From NCBI RefSeq assembly GCF_013386115.1, contig NZ_JACAOR010000012.1:56066-120065 (forward strand): a DNA stretch of 64,000 nt. Reading direction: 5' to 3'. A program made the position numbers and the translations under genes. The stretch comes from Pseudomonas gingeri (lineage in GTDB: Bacteria; Pseudomonadota; Gammaproteobacteria; Pseudomonadales; Pseudomonadaceae). The notes beneath the pieces are model-generated. The model was not told the origin of the DNA, searched no databases, and saw only the letters and a list, made by a program, of their open reading frames with translations. Shown here in pieces: positions 1 to 8,184 of this stretch (positions are counted from its first letter, which is position 1; each line of letters opens with the position of its first letter).

Positions 1-1
1 G

Positions 2-667
2 ATCGGCGGACAGCCGCAGGTCCAGGCCCGGCTCAAGCAGTCCTATGAGGCCAACTTCAGCGAAGGCGGTGCCCTCAAGCAACTGCTGGGGCAGAAGAAG
101 GCCGATGTCGGCGACTCCCTGCAAACCGTCGATGCGCGCAAGGCGGCCTATGACAGCGTGCTGCCGGAGCACTTCGTCCGTGGGCAGCAGGACAGCTACA
201 TGAACACCACCGTCGGCCAGTTGCAGCAGTCGAAGAAGGGCCGCGAACTGCTCGAAGGCATGCTCGACCCAGGTGCCGGCGCCGATGCCGCATCACCGAA
301 AAGCAAGGCCCAGCAGTTCAAGGACGGCTACGACAATGCCAAGTCCGGGCTGTCGGCCGCCAGGAACGGCATCGAGACCGCCGGCAAGCTGGCCGGCCGC
401 GAAGTCTCGGTCGGGCTCGGGCGCCTGGCCGGTTCCATCGGCGGGCGCATTGCCGGGGCCGTGGCCGGTGAAGCGGTCGGCATGGCAGCGGCCTCCGCCA
501 TCGGTGCGGCGGCCGGGCCGGTGGGTTGGGTCATCGATGCGGCCATGAGCCTGGGTTTCGGCATCGCCGCGATCATCGAAGCGGTGAAGAAACACCACGC
601 GCAGAAACAGTTCGATCACAACGTCGATCCGACCCTGGACCAGTTCGGCATTCCCCGGGCGCATTGA
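2..667 (+). CDS. C-terminal part of a Gly/Ala-rich translocator- or effector-like protein (5' end outside window)
   Basis: The reading frame is already open at the first base and runs to TGA at 665-667, so about 221 C-terminal residues are visible. The first half is polar and helix-forming, rich in Lys, Gln and Glu. The second half is a Gly/Ala-rich hydrophobic stretch with glycine-zipper spacing (RLAGSIGGRIAGAVAGEAVG), followed by a hydrophobic helix and a basic tail. That layout is typical of membrane-inserting type III translocators and some effectors. The next gene (821-2314) has the same style and a HrpL-controlled effector lies 7.5 kb away, so a secreted role is inferred from context. 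No family signature was recognised, and the start and promoter lie outside the window. Confidence 0.5.
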   Translation: MGGQPQVQARLKQSYEANFSEGGALKQLLGQKKADVGDSLQTVDARKAAYDSVLPEHFVRGQQDSYMNTTVGQLQQSKKGRELLEGMLDPGAGADAASPKSKAQQFKDGYDNAKSGLSAARNGIETAGKLAGREVSVGLGRLAGSIGGRIAGAVAGEAVGMAAASAIGAAAGPVGWVIDAAMSLGFGIAAIIEAVKKHHAQKQFDHNVDPTLDQFGIPRAH

Positions 668-820
668 TCCCAGGCGCCAGTGATTGATGCCATCGAGCAG
701 AGGAGCAAGACCGTGAGTGTGTCGATTTCACCGATTCGCACAGCTGTGCAAGATTCTGCAAATGCCTTCAACCCCGTGCTTGAACGGAAATTTTTCGTAT
801 AACAGCGAGGCAAGACGCCA

Positions 821-2314
821 ATGACTATTCCATCCTCGACCTCAGGGGGCCATTACCTGACCACTTCGCAACGGCAGGCAAATGCCTCGCACGACGTGGA
901 AATGCAAACGCCGTCGCGGGCGACCGCCGTCGACCGGGTCCAGCCCGGCACGCCGCAAGCCCTGGAAGGGCTGAAGCAGAAAATGGCCGACATTTTCGAG
1001 CCGCACAAGACCGCGGACAACGAAGAGGCCCTCAAGACCCTGATCGACAGCCGCGCCGACGAGCTGCACGCCATGGGCCAGACCGCCGATGACGTCGAGC
1101 GCCTGCTGGACAAGGCCGCGCGCATGGACCGCGTGGCAGTGCCGGCCCAGGGCGCGGTGGGCGGTATTCCGTTCGGTGTCGCCTCGGTGGTGCTCGATCG
1201 CGTGCCGGATATTTCCGCCGATGCCGCCCACAGCCCGGCCTATGGCGGCTTTCTCTCCGGTGCCTTCTCCGGTGCGGCGGACGTGGTCGGTGGCGGCCTG
1301 TTGTCGAAGGCGACCCATGACACCTTCTGGCTCAAGGCTCCGGCCGAAAGCCTCGAACCGGTGATGCAGGACGCCCAGAAAGCCAAGGCCTCGGAAAACC
1401 TCGGCACGCAGACCCTGCAGAACGCCGTGGCGACCCAGACCTTTTCCCTGCGCAACGCGGTGCGCGGCGTACTCAATACCACGCTGACCGCGACTTCGGG
1501 TCCGAAGACGGCCGCGGCGGTGGATACCGGTATGTCCGCGCTGGGCGGGATGGCTGCGGGTGCCGGTTTCGCCAGCATCATGCGCGGGCATGACACGCGG
1601 GCGCACCGCGCCGGTCCCGAGTACCTGTTCGGGCGCCAGGACTGGAAGAAGCAGTACGAGACGCTGCGGGACTGCAATCCGACCCGCGACCCACTGATCA
1701 ATGGCGCCAAGCGCATGGCCAAGCTGCCGCTGGACATCATGACCGACGGCCTGAAGTCCATCGCCGGCGCCGCCACCATGACCAGCCTGGCCAACAATGG
1801 CCTGGCCCTGGGCGGTGGTTTCGCCGTGGCGTCGCAGGTCCGTGGCCTGGTCAAGGAGGCCGCGACCCGGGCCGGTTTCTCACCGGTGGCGAAGGTCGCG
1901 GTGGACCAGGCGACCAACCTCGGCATGTCGGCCCTGGCCTTTGCCGGCCTGAGCGTGACCTCGACCCTGGCCGGTCCTGCCAGCGATCATGCGGTCAAGG
2001 TGCTGCAGGAGGACGTACCACCGAAGGCCCAGGCCATTGCCGACAAGGTCCAGACCCAGGTGGCGGCCAAGGCCGAGTCCGCCGGCAAGCAGATCAGCTC
2101 GGGTTATGCCGGGGCCAAGCAGAGCGTGAGCCACATGATGGACGGGCTCGGCGATGCCGCCGCGTCCGGCGCCGATCTGCTGGCGGGTGCGATCAACACC
2201 GTGCGCCGTCGTCCTGCGGCTACCGCCAACGCGCCGGTCAACACCCCAACACCGACCCCGGCCAATGCCGTGGCGAGCAGCAGCACCCAGCCCAATCCGG
2301 CTTCGCAGGTCTGA
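821..2314 (+). CDS. Putative type III secreted effector/translocator-like protein
   Basis: This 497-residue protein was not assigned to a named family. The N-terminus is Ser/Thr/Gln-rich without a Sec signal, as in many type III substrates. A charged helical region (about 50-110) is followed by several Gly/Ala-rich hydrophobic segments (about 110-130, 145-165, 245-260, 325-345, 365-385). The tail is Pro/Thr/Asn/Ser-rich low complexity. The start at 821 has GAGG ten bases upstream. The gene follows another Gly/Ala-rich frame by 153 bp in the same direction and could share its promoter, since no hrp box was seen in the gap. A bidirectional terminator follows. A secretion role is inference; a structural or phage-like protein is not excluded. 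Confidence 0.5.
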   Translation: MTIPSSTSGGHYLTTSQRQANASHDVEMQTPSRATAVDRVQPGTPQALEGLKQKMADIFEPHKTADNEEALKTLIDSRADELHAMGQTADDVERLLDKAARMDRVAVPAQGAVGGIPFGVASVVLDRVPDISADAAHSPAYGGFLSGAFSGAADVVGGGLLSKATHDTFWLKAPAESLEPVMQDAQKAKASENLGTQTLQNAVATQTFSLRNAVRGVLNTTLTATSGPKTAAAVDTGMSALGGMAAGAGFASIMRGHDTRAHRAGPEYLFGRQDWKKQYETLRDCNPTRDPLINGAKRMAKLPLDIMTDGLKSIAGAATMTSLANNGLALGGGFAVASQVRGLVKEAATRAGFSPVAKVAVDQATNLGMSALAFAGLSVTSTLAGPASDHAVKVLQEDVPPKAQAIADKVQTQVAAKAESAGKQISSGYAGAKQSVSHMMDGLGDAAASGADLLAGAINTVRRRPAATANAPVNTPTPTPANAVASSSTQPNPASQV

Positions 2315-2328
2315 CCCCTGGGTGAATG

Positions 2329-2365
2329 AAAAAGCCCCCGGTTGCCAACGCAGCCGGGGGCTTTT
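2329..2365. terminator. Bidirectional rho-independent terminator
   Basis: The stem GCCCCCGG (2334-2341) pairs with CCGGGGGC (2354-2361). It is flanked by an A-run on the left and TTTT on the right. It sits between the convergent genes ending at 2314 (+) and 2378 (-), so it can serve both strands. Confidence 0.85.
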
Positions 2366-2377
2366 CATGTGTGGGGC

Positions 2378-2725
2378 TCAGGCGAAGACGAAATACTTGC
2401 GCACGGTCTCGACCACTTCCCAGGTGCCCTTCATGCCGGGTTCAATGATGAACTTGTCGCCAGCCTTCAGGTGGATCGGCTCCTGGCCATCAGGGGTGAT
2501 CACGCAATAGCCTTCCTGAAAGTCGCAGTATTCCCACTTCACGTATTCGACCCGCCATTTGCCCGGAGTGCAGATCCAGGTGCCCATGATCTTGCTGCCG
2601 TCCTCGCTGGTGTAGGCGTTGAGGTTGACGGTGTGCGGGTCGCCTTCGAGCTTTTCCCACTTGCAGGCATCGAGCACCGGCAGTGGGTGGGTGTCGCGCA
2701 GAACGGTAATCGGTGGATTGGACAT
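2378..2725 (-). CDS. Cupin domain-containing protein (EutQ/DUF861-like)
   Basis: A 115-residue single-domain cupin. The C-terminal half carries the two-part barrel signature: YVKWEYCDFQEG, then a turn with GDKFIIEPGMKGTWEV. This resembles the small (S)-ureidoglycine aminohydrolase/EutQ-like cupins of unknown substrate. A cytoplasmic location is likely because no signal is seen. GGAG lies seven bases before the ATG at 2725. The gene is monocistronic, convergent with the preceding gene, and upstream of a LysR gene on the same strand. The exact reaction cannot be told from sequence. Confidence 0.8.
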   Translation of the reverse strand: MSNPPITVLRDTHPLPVLDACKWEKLEGDPHTVNLNAYTSEDGSKIMGTWICTPGKWRVEYVKWEYCDFQEGYCVITPDGQEPIHLKAGDKFIIEPGMKGTWEVVETVRKYFVFA

Positions 2726-2829
2726 GCTGGGCTCCGGGCGCAGGTTCTGAATGAAGCCTGCACCCTAGCGGTCGCGGCCGCCCGGCGAATGTCCAGGGTC
2801 GACATCCACCTGTCCATGCGCGCACGGCG

Positions 2830-3714
2830 TCATTGCGGTTTCAGAGCCTCCACCAGGGCTCGGGCATAGGACGGCAGGTGTTCGAACGAGCGCGCGCACA
2901 GCAGCAGTTTGCGCCGGGCCCAGGGTTCGGGCAGCGGGCGACTGATCAGCCGCTCATCGGCCGGCCAGCGGTCGAGGGTGGCCTGGGGCACGATGCCCGG
3001 GCCGGCACCGCGGGCGACCATGCGCAACACCGCGTCGAAGCTGTCGACCCGCACGCGCAGTTGCATGCGCAGGCCCAGGTGCAAGGCCTGTTCTTCGAGG
3101 TACACCGCCAGTGCGCTGGCGGCGGCCAGGCCGACCTGCTCGTGGCGCAATGCATCGCTGAAGCGCGGCTGCGGGACCGCGGCCAGCGGGTGCCCGTCGG
3201 GGATCACCAGCACCAGCGGATCGTCGTGAAAGGGTAGGGTCTGCAAGTCCTGGGTGTCCACCGCGTCGGAGACGATGCCCAGTTCCGCGGCGCCCTGGCT
3301 GATGGCATGGACGATGCGCAGGCTGGGCAACTCCTGCAGGTCGATATCGATGGGCGGGTGCTCGCGCAGGAAGTCGGCGAGACGTTCCGGCAAGTATTCG
3401 CTGATCGCCGTGGTGTTGCACAGCAGGCGGACCTGGCCCTTGACCCCGTTGGCGTAGTCGGCCAGGTCCTGGCGCAGGCGCTCGCTCTGTTGCAGGATCA
3501 ATCGCGCATGTTGCGCCAGGGCCTTGCCCGCCGCGGTGGGGGTGACGCCACGGCGACCGCGCTGGAAAAACGGCGTGCCGAGGGATGCTTCCAGGGCCCT
3601 GATCCGCGCGCTGGCCGCCGCCAGGGACAAATGACTGCGGGTCGCGCCGGCGGTGATATTGCCGGCATCGAGGATGTTCAGGTACAGGCGCAGGTCGGTC
3701 AGATCGAAGTGCAT
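2830..3714 (-). CDS. LysR-family transcriptional regulator
   Basis: 294 residues, the usual LysR length. Residues 1-60 form the winged helix-turn-helix (AGATRSHLSLAAASARIRAL), followed by the linker helix and a periplasmic-binding-like effector domain (about 90-290). It is divergent from the TauE/SafE-type exporter at 3798 with an 83-bp gap, the classic arrangement of a LysR protein and its target. Regulation of that exporter is inferred. The effector ligand is unknown. Confidence 0.88.
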   Translation of the reverse strand: MHFDLTDLRLYLNILDAGNITAGATRSHLSLAAASARIRALEASLGTPFFQRGRRGVTPTAAGKALAQHARLILQQSERLRQDLADYANGVKGQVRLLCNTTAISEYLPERLADFLREHPPIDIDLQELPSLRIVHAISQGAAELGIVSDAVDTQDLQTLPFHDDPLVLVIPDGHPLAAVPQPRFSDALRHEQVGLAAASALAVYLEEQALHLGLRMQLRVRVDSFDAVLRMVARGAGPGIVPQATLDRWPADERLISRPLPEPWARRKLLLCARSFEHLPSYARALVEALKPQ

Positions 3715-3797
3715 GGTTTTCAGCCTCTTGTATTGGCAGAGGCTAGCTCAGGCAATCGCAGATTTTCAAATGCATTCGCCGGGTCCAGCATGGGCCC

Positions 3798-4565
3798 ATG
3801 AATACTTATCTCGAGTTCTACCAGACACTGGGCCTGGCCCTTTCCCTGCTGGTGCTGGGCACCTTTCTGCTGGCCGGTACGGTCAAGGGCGTGATCGGCC
3901 TCGGGCTGCCGACGGTCGCCATGGGGCTGCTCGGCCTGGCTATGGTACCGGCGCAGGCTGCGGCCCTGCTGATCATTCCGGCGACCCTGACCAATGTCTG
4001 GCAGCTGGCGGCGGGCGGGCATCTGCCGGCGCTGCTCAAGCGCCTGTGGCCGCTGTTGCTGGCGATCTTCCTCGGCACGGCGGCCGGCACCCTGTGGCTC
4101 GGTGGGATCGAGAGCGGCGGTTGGGCGGTGCGGGCACTGGGCGCGGCCTTGCTGCTGTATGCCGGGTGCGGGCTGTTCCTGCCGACCCTGCGGGTGGGCA
4201 GCCGCTCCGAACGCTGGCTGGGGCCGCTGTGTGGCGTGGTGACGGGTGTGATCACCTCGGCCACCGGCGTCTTCGTGATCCCGGCGGTGCCTTACCTGCA
4301 AGCCCTGGGACTGAACAAGGACCAACTGGTGCAGGCGCTGGGCCTGTCGTTCACGGTCTCGACCCTGGCCCTGGCGGCGGGGCTGTTCTGGCGCGGCGCC
4401 CTGGGCGAGGGCGCGCTCGGTGCCTCGTTGCTGGCGCTGGTGCCGGCCCTGCTCGGCATGTGGCTGGGCCAATGGTTGCGCCAGCGGATCAGTGCCGTGC
4501 TGTTCAAGCGGGTGTTCTTCATCGGCATGGGCGTGCTGGGCGGGCACCTGTTGATCAGCGGCTAG
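3798..4565 (+). CDS. TauE/SafE-family sulfite/anion exporter-like permease
   Basis: 255 residues, almost entirely hydrophobic, with about eight membrane segments in two homologous halves. The first-half signature GTVKGVIGLGLPTV and the second-half counterpart GVVTGVITSATGVFVIPAVPY are the conserved Gly-rich loops of the TauE/SafE (DUF81) family. These proteins export sulfite, sulfoacetate or other small organic anions across the inner membrane. The gene lies between two LysR genes: divergent from one at 3714 and 59 bp upstream of another at 4625. The substrate cannot be assigned. Confidence 0.85.
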   Translation: MNTYLEFYQTLGLALSLLVLGTFLLAGTVKGVIGLGLPTVAMGLLGLAMVPAQAAALLIIPATLTNVWQLAAGGHLPALLKRLWPLLLAIFLGTAAGTLWLGGIESGGWAVRALGAALLLYAGCGLFLPTLRVGSRSERWLGPLCGVVTGVITSATGVFVIPAVPYLQALGLNKDQLVQALGLSFTVSTLALAAGLFWRGALGEGALGASLLALVPALLGMWLGQWLRQRISAVLFKRVFFIGMGVLGGHLLISG

Positions 4566-4624
4566 TGGTTCCTTTTGCCCCGCATACGGCTACTATCAGG
4601 CCTGTTTCCAGATGAGGGGCCAAG

Positions 4625-5521
4625 GTGAAAGCCAGATCCGATGAGTTGCAGATCTTTGTCAGCGTGATCGAGTGCGGTTCGATTTCGGCAGCGGCCGAGC
4701 AGGTCGGCCAGACGCCGTCGGCGGTCAGTCGCAGCCTGTCGCGGCTGGAAGCCAAGCTCGACACCACGCTGATCAACCGCACCACGCGACGCATGGACCT
4801 GACCGAGGAGGGCAAGTTCTTCTTCGAGCGGGCCAAGCAGATCCTGGAGCAGATGGACGAGCTGGAAGAGCGACTGTCCCTGCGCCAGCAGACACCGGCC
4901 GGGCGCCTGCGGATCAATGCCGCGTCGCCGTTCATGCTGCATGCGGTGGTGCCGTACATCGCCGAGTTCCGCAGCCTGTACCCGGATATCCAGCTGGAGC
5001 TCAACAGCAACGACCTGATCATCGACCTGCTTGAGCAGAGCACCGATATCGCCATCCGCATCGGCAACCTGGCGGACTCGACCTTGCATGCGCGTTCGCT
5101 GGGCAGCAGCCCGCTGAATATCCTCGCCAGTCCCGCGTACCTGGAGCGCCATGGCGTGCCGGCCACTGTCAGTGAGTTATCCGCGCACACCCTGCTCGGG
5201 TTCACCCAGACCGAGAGCCTCAACCACTGGCCGCTGCGTCATGCCCAGGGTGACCGCTGGCAGATCCAGCCGGGCATCAGCGCCTCCAGCGGCGAGACCC
5301 TGCGCCAACTGGCACTGGAAGGGCAGGGCATTGCCTGCCTGTCGCATTTCATGACCCACCAGGACATCCAGTCCGGCCGCCTGCAAGTGATCCTGCCCGA
5401 GGCCAACAGCGGCTATCGCCAGCCGATCCACGCGGTGTACTACCGCAACTCGCAGCTGGCGTTGCGCATCCAGTGCTTCCTCGATTTCATCCAGGGCAAG
5501 CTGGCGGGGTACGCCAGCTAA
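4625..5521 (+). CDS. LysR-family transcriptional regulator
   Basis: 298 residues with an N-terminal HTH (VIECGSISAAAEQVGQTPSA) and a substrate-binding domain of the kind found in LysR proteins that act next to their own genes (DIAIRIGNLADSTLHARSLG). It follows the TauE/SafE gene by 59 bp on the same strand, so the two may be co-transcribed. A REP-type hairpin and a convergent MFS gene follow. The target is unknown. Confidence 0.87.
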   Translation: MKARSDELQIFVSVIECGSISAAAEQVGQTPSAVSRSLSRLEAKLDTTLINRTTRRMDLTEEGKFFFERAKQILEQMDELEERLSLRQQTPAGRLRINAASPFMLHAVVPYIAEFRSLYPDIQLELNSNDLIIDLLEQSTDIAIRIGNLADSTLHARSLGSSPLNILASPAYLERHGVPATVSELSAHTLLGFTQTESLNHWPLRHAQGDRWQIQPGISASSGETLRQLALEGQGIACLSHFMTHQDIQSGRLQVILPEANSGYRQPIHAVYYRNSQLALRIQCFLDFIQGKLAGYAS

Positions 5522-5547
5522 CCGGAGCGTGGGAACGATCAAAAGCT

Positions 5548-5570
5548 TCGGGGGCAAGCCCCCTCCCACG
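5548..5570 (-). repeat. REP-type palindromic element (Pseudomonas fluorescens style)
   Basis: Read on the minus strand this is GTGGGAGGGGGCTTGCCCCC followed by GAA, the familiar fluorescent-Pseudomonas REP core. The stem GGGGGC/GCCCCC is at 5550-5563. Flanking copies of GGGA(A/G)CGATC lie at about 5532 and 5571. It separates the convergent genes ending at 5521 and 5586 and could also help terminate transcription. Confidence 0.75.
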
Positions 5571-5585
5571 GGAGCGATCATCGGG

Positions 5586-6872
5586 TCAGTGCGCCGCCTG
5601 CTTTTTCAGCAGCACCGGGATCGACAGGGCGATCAGCGCGGCGATCACGCAGAGCATTCCGGCGATGAAGAAGGCCGGGATGTAGGTGGCGAGCAAGGTG
5701 CGGGTCAGCCCGGCGCCGTAGGCGGCGAAGGCCGCGCCCAACTGGTGGCCGGCAAACACCCAGCCGAAGACGATATTGGCCCGCTCGCCGCCGAATTTCT
5801 GTGCCACCAGCTTGACCGTGGGCGGTACGGTGGCGATCCAGTCAAGGCCATAGAGCACGGCGAAGAATGACAGGCCGAACACGGTGAAGTCGGTGAACGG
5901 CAGGAGCATCAGGGAGATGCCGCGCAGGCCGTAGTACCAGAACAGCAGCCAGCGATTATCGAAACGGTCCGACAGCCAGCCCGAACCCACGGTACCGAAG
6001 AAGTCGAAGATGCCCATCATCGCCAGGATGCCGGCCGCGGTGGTGGCGACCAGGCCGAAGTCGCCGCACATACTGATGAAGTGGGTCTGGATCAGCCCGT
6101 TGGTGCTGGCTCCGCAGACGAAGAAGGTGAGGAACAACACCCAGAATGTCCAACTGCCCGACACGTCACGCAGGACCTTCAGCGGGCTGATCAGCATCTG
6201 CAGCAGGCTGCCGCGATGGGCGGGGGCCGGCAACACTTCACGCTCGCCGTACAGCGGCAGGTTCAGGTCCGCCGGGCGGTCGCGCAGGAGGGCGATCACC
6301 GTCACCACGACCACCGCCATGGCGGCGCAGATCAGGCCCAGCGCAAGGCGCCAGCCATAGTGCTCGGTCAGCGAGGCCATCAGCGGCATGAACAGCAGTT
6401 GGCCGGTGGCCGAACTGGCCGACAGCAAGCCGACCACCAGGCCGCGACGATGGGAGAACCAGCGGGTCGCCACCGTGGCCCCGAGGACCATGGCGGTGAG
6501 CCCCGTGCCGATGCCGATCACCACGCCCCAGAGCAGGACCAGCTGCCAGAAGCTGTTCATGAACATCGAGCCGATCATGCCGCCGAGCACGATCACCAGC
6601 GCCGCCAGCACTACCCGGCGCAGGCCGAAGTAGTTCATGAACGCCGCCGCGAAGGGACCGATCAACCCGTAGAGCATGAAGCGGATCGCCAGGGCCGAGG
6701 AAATCTGCGCGCTGCTCCAGCCGAACTCATGTTCCAGGGGCACGATAAACACCCCCGGCGCGCCCATGGCGCCAGCCATCACCAGCATGGTCAGGAAGGT
6801 GACGGCGGCCACCACCCAGCCATAGTGGACCTGGCGCCTGGCCAGGCGGTTTGCAACCAATGTAGACAGCAT
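5586..6872 (-). CDS. MFS transporter (oxalate/formate antiporter or monocarboxylate-like)
   Basis: 428 residues with 12 predicted membrane helices. The start ATG at 6872 is chosen because AAGGA lies eight bases upstream and the protein then begins directly with the cytoplasmic tail before helix 1 (HYGWVVAAVTFLTMLV). An open frame continues upstream but adds an Arg/Cys-rich segment unlike an MFS N-terminus. HYGWxxA and the loop 2-3 region resemble the OFA/MCT-like subgroup that carries small carboxylates. It is divergent from the epimerase-like gene at 7213, with a palindromic operator candidate between them. The substrate is unknown. Confidence 0.82.
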   Translation of the reverse strand: MLSTLVANRLARRQVHYGWVVAAVTFLTMLVMAGAMGAPGVFIVPLEHEFGWSSAQISSALAIRFMLYGLIGPFAAAFMNYFGLRRVVLAALVIVLGGMIGSMFMNSFWQLVLLWGVVIGIGTGLTAMVLGATVATRWFSHRRGLVVGLLSASSATGQLLFMPLMASLTEHYGWRLALGLICAAMAVVVVTVIALLRDRPADLNLPLYGEREVLPAPAHRGSLLQMLISPLKVLRDVSGSWTFWVLFLTFFVCGASTNGLIQTHFISMCGDFGLVATTAAGILAMMGIFDFFGTVGSGWLSDRFDNRWLLFWYYGLRGISLMLLPFTDFTVFGLSFFAVLYGLDWIATVPPTVKLVAQKFGGERANIVFGWVFAGHQLGAAFAAYGAGLTRTLLATYIPAFFIAGMLCVIAALIALSIPVLLKKQAAH

Positions 6873-6979
6873 GAGGTGTTCCTTGTGCGTGCGGTGTCGG
6901 TGGAGGTATCGGCAACAGCATCGACGGGCAACACGTGGCGAGCGCAAGGGACAGCGTGGATGGCCTGCCAGGTTTGTCG

Positions 6980-7003
6980 AATAAATGTTTTGTAACATCT
7001 ATT
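6980..7003. promoter_or_regulatory. Near-perfect inverted repeat, candidate operator
   Basis: The arms AATAAATGTT and AACATCTATT (9 of 10 positions complementary) flank TTGT. The site lies in the 340-bp divergent region between the MFS gene (start 6872) and the SDR-like gene (start 7213). The size and TGTT/AACA core suit a GntR- or TetR-like dimer, but no such regulator is adjacent. The rest of this gap (6873-7212) shows no gene; TGTCATTT is repeated at about 7037-7052. Confidence 0.4.
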
Positions 7004-7212
7004 ATTTCGCCGGATCGCGAGATGCTTGTCAACTTAAATGTCATTTGTCATTTATTTGAGACGCGCCAGCGGACAAACCACCGGACGGTTGTGACGGTCA
7101 CGCTCAGGATTCGTGAATTCAATGCAAGAGTGAATTGGGCGGTACGGGGTTATTCGGCACGGATAAGTCTTCGATACTCATTCCATCACTTATTCATCCA
7201 CGGAGTTTCTCC

Positions 7213-8106
7213 ATGAACGTATTCGTTACCGGCGCAGCCGGCTTTATCGGCGGCTCCATCGCCACCGGCCTGATCGCGGCCGGCCATCAGGTCACCGGTC
7301 TGGTCCGCAGCGCCGAGCAGGCCGAAGAACTGCGCGGCCTGGGCATCACCCCGGTGATCGGCACCCTCGACGACAGCATGCTGCTCGCCGAACAGGCGCG
7401 CCAGGCCGATGCGGTGATCAACGCCGCCAGCAGCGACCATCGCGGTGCGGTCGAAGCCTTGCTCGGCGCCCTGCGTGGTTCCGACAAGATGTTCCTGCAC
7501 ACCAGCGGTTCGAGCATCGTTGGCGATGCGTCCGGCGGCAAGGCCAGCGATATCGTCTATTACGAAGACAACCTGCCGGAACCGACCGTCGACAAGGCCG
7601 CCCGCGTGGCCATCGACAACCTGATCCTTGGCGCGGCGAAGTTCGGCGTGCGCTCGGCGGTGATCTGCAACACCCTGATCTACGGCCACAGCCTGGGCGT
7701 GAATCGCGACAGCGTGCAGCTGCCGCGCCTGTTGAAACAGGCACGCAAGAGCGGTGTGGTGCGCCATGTCGGCAGTGGTCGGAACATCTGGTCCAACGTG
7801 CATATCGAAGATGTGGTGGCCCTGTACCTGCTGGCCCTGAGCAAGAATCCGCCGGGCACCTTCTACTTTGTCGAAAGTGGCGAAGCCTCGTTTATCGACA
7901 TGACCACGGCGATGGCCAAGGCCCTGGACCTGGGCGAGCCGCAGGACTGGCCGCTGGCGGATGCCGAAGCCGAGTGGGGCTATGAAATGGCCAACTACGG
8001 CCTGGGCTCCAACAGCCGGGTACGTGGCAAGAATGCCCGTGAGTTGCTGGGCTGGGTACCGAAGCGCACCTCGGTCACCGAGTGGATCCTCAACGAAATG
8101 GTCTGA
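7213..8106 (+). CDS. NAD-dependent epimerase/dehydratase family (atypical extended SDR)
   Basis: 297 residues. The start ATG at 7213 has GGAG seven bases upstream. Residues 1-20 carry the Rossmann motif GAAGFIGG for NAD(P) binding. The usual YxxxK pair is not clear; the region after DIVYYEDNLPEP resembles atypical SDRs. It therefore likely acts as a cytoplasmic NAD(P)-dependent oxidoreductase of unknown substrate. It is divergent from an MFS gene. Its stop is only 20 bp before the hrp box at 8127, so its transcription may run into the effector gene. Confidence 0.82.
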   Translation: MNVFVTGAAGFIGGSIATGLIAAGHQVTGLVRSAEQAEELRGLGITPVIGTLDDSMLLAEQARQADAVINAASSDHRGAVEALLGALRGSDKMFLHTSGSSIVGDASGGKASDIVYYEDNLPEPTVDKAARVAIDNLILGAAKFGVRSAVICNTLIYGHSLGVNRDSVQLPRLLKQARKSGVVRHVGSGRNIWSNVHIEDVVALYLLALSKNPPGTFYFVESGEASFIDMTTAMAKALDLGEPQDWPLADAEAEWGYEMANYGLGSNSRVRGKNARELLGWVPKRTSVTEWILNEMV

Positions 8107-8126
8107 CGCGCGGCGGGCCCGGCAAC

Positions 8127-8155
8127 GGAACCACTTCGCGCGATGGAGCCACACA
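8127..8155 (+). promoter_or_regulatory. hrp box: HrpL (ECF sigma) dependent promoter
   Basis: GGAACC (8127-8132), then 16 bases, then CCACACA (8149-8155) match the published HrpL consensus GGAACC-N15/16-CCACNNA at every fixed position. It lies 30 bp before the effector ATG at 8185. An alternative in-frame ATG at 8143 falls inside the spacer and would lie upstream of the expected transcription start, so it is rejected. Confidence 0.85.
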
Positions 8156-8184
8156 ACAGGACTCCTTCTCGCGAGCCCTGCGCC

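Noticed and set aside
8143..8184. Earlier ATG for the effector gene
   Set aside because: It sits inside the hrp-box spacer, upstream of the expected transcription start, and lacks a ribosome site.
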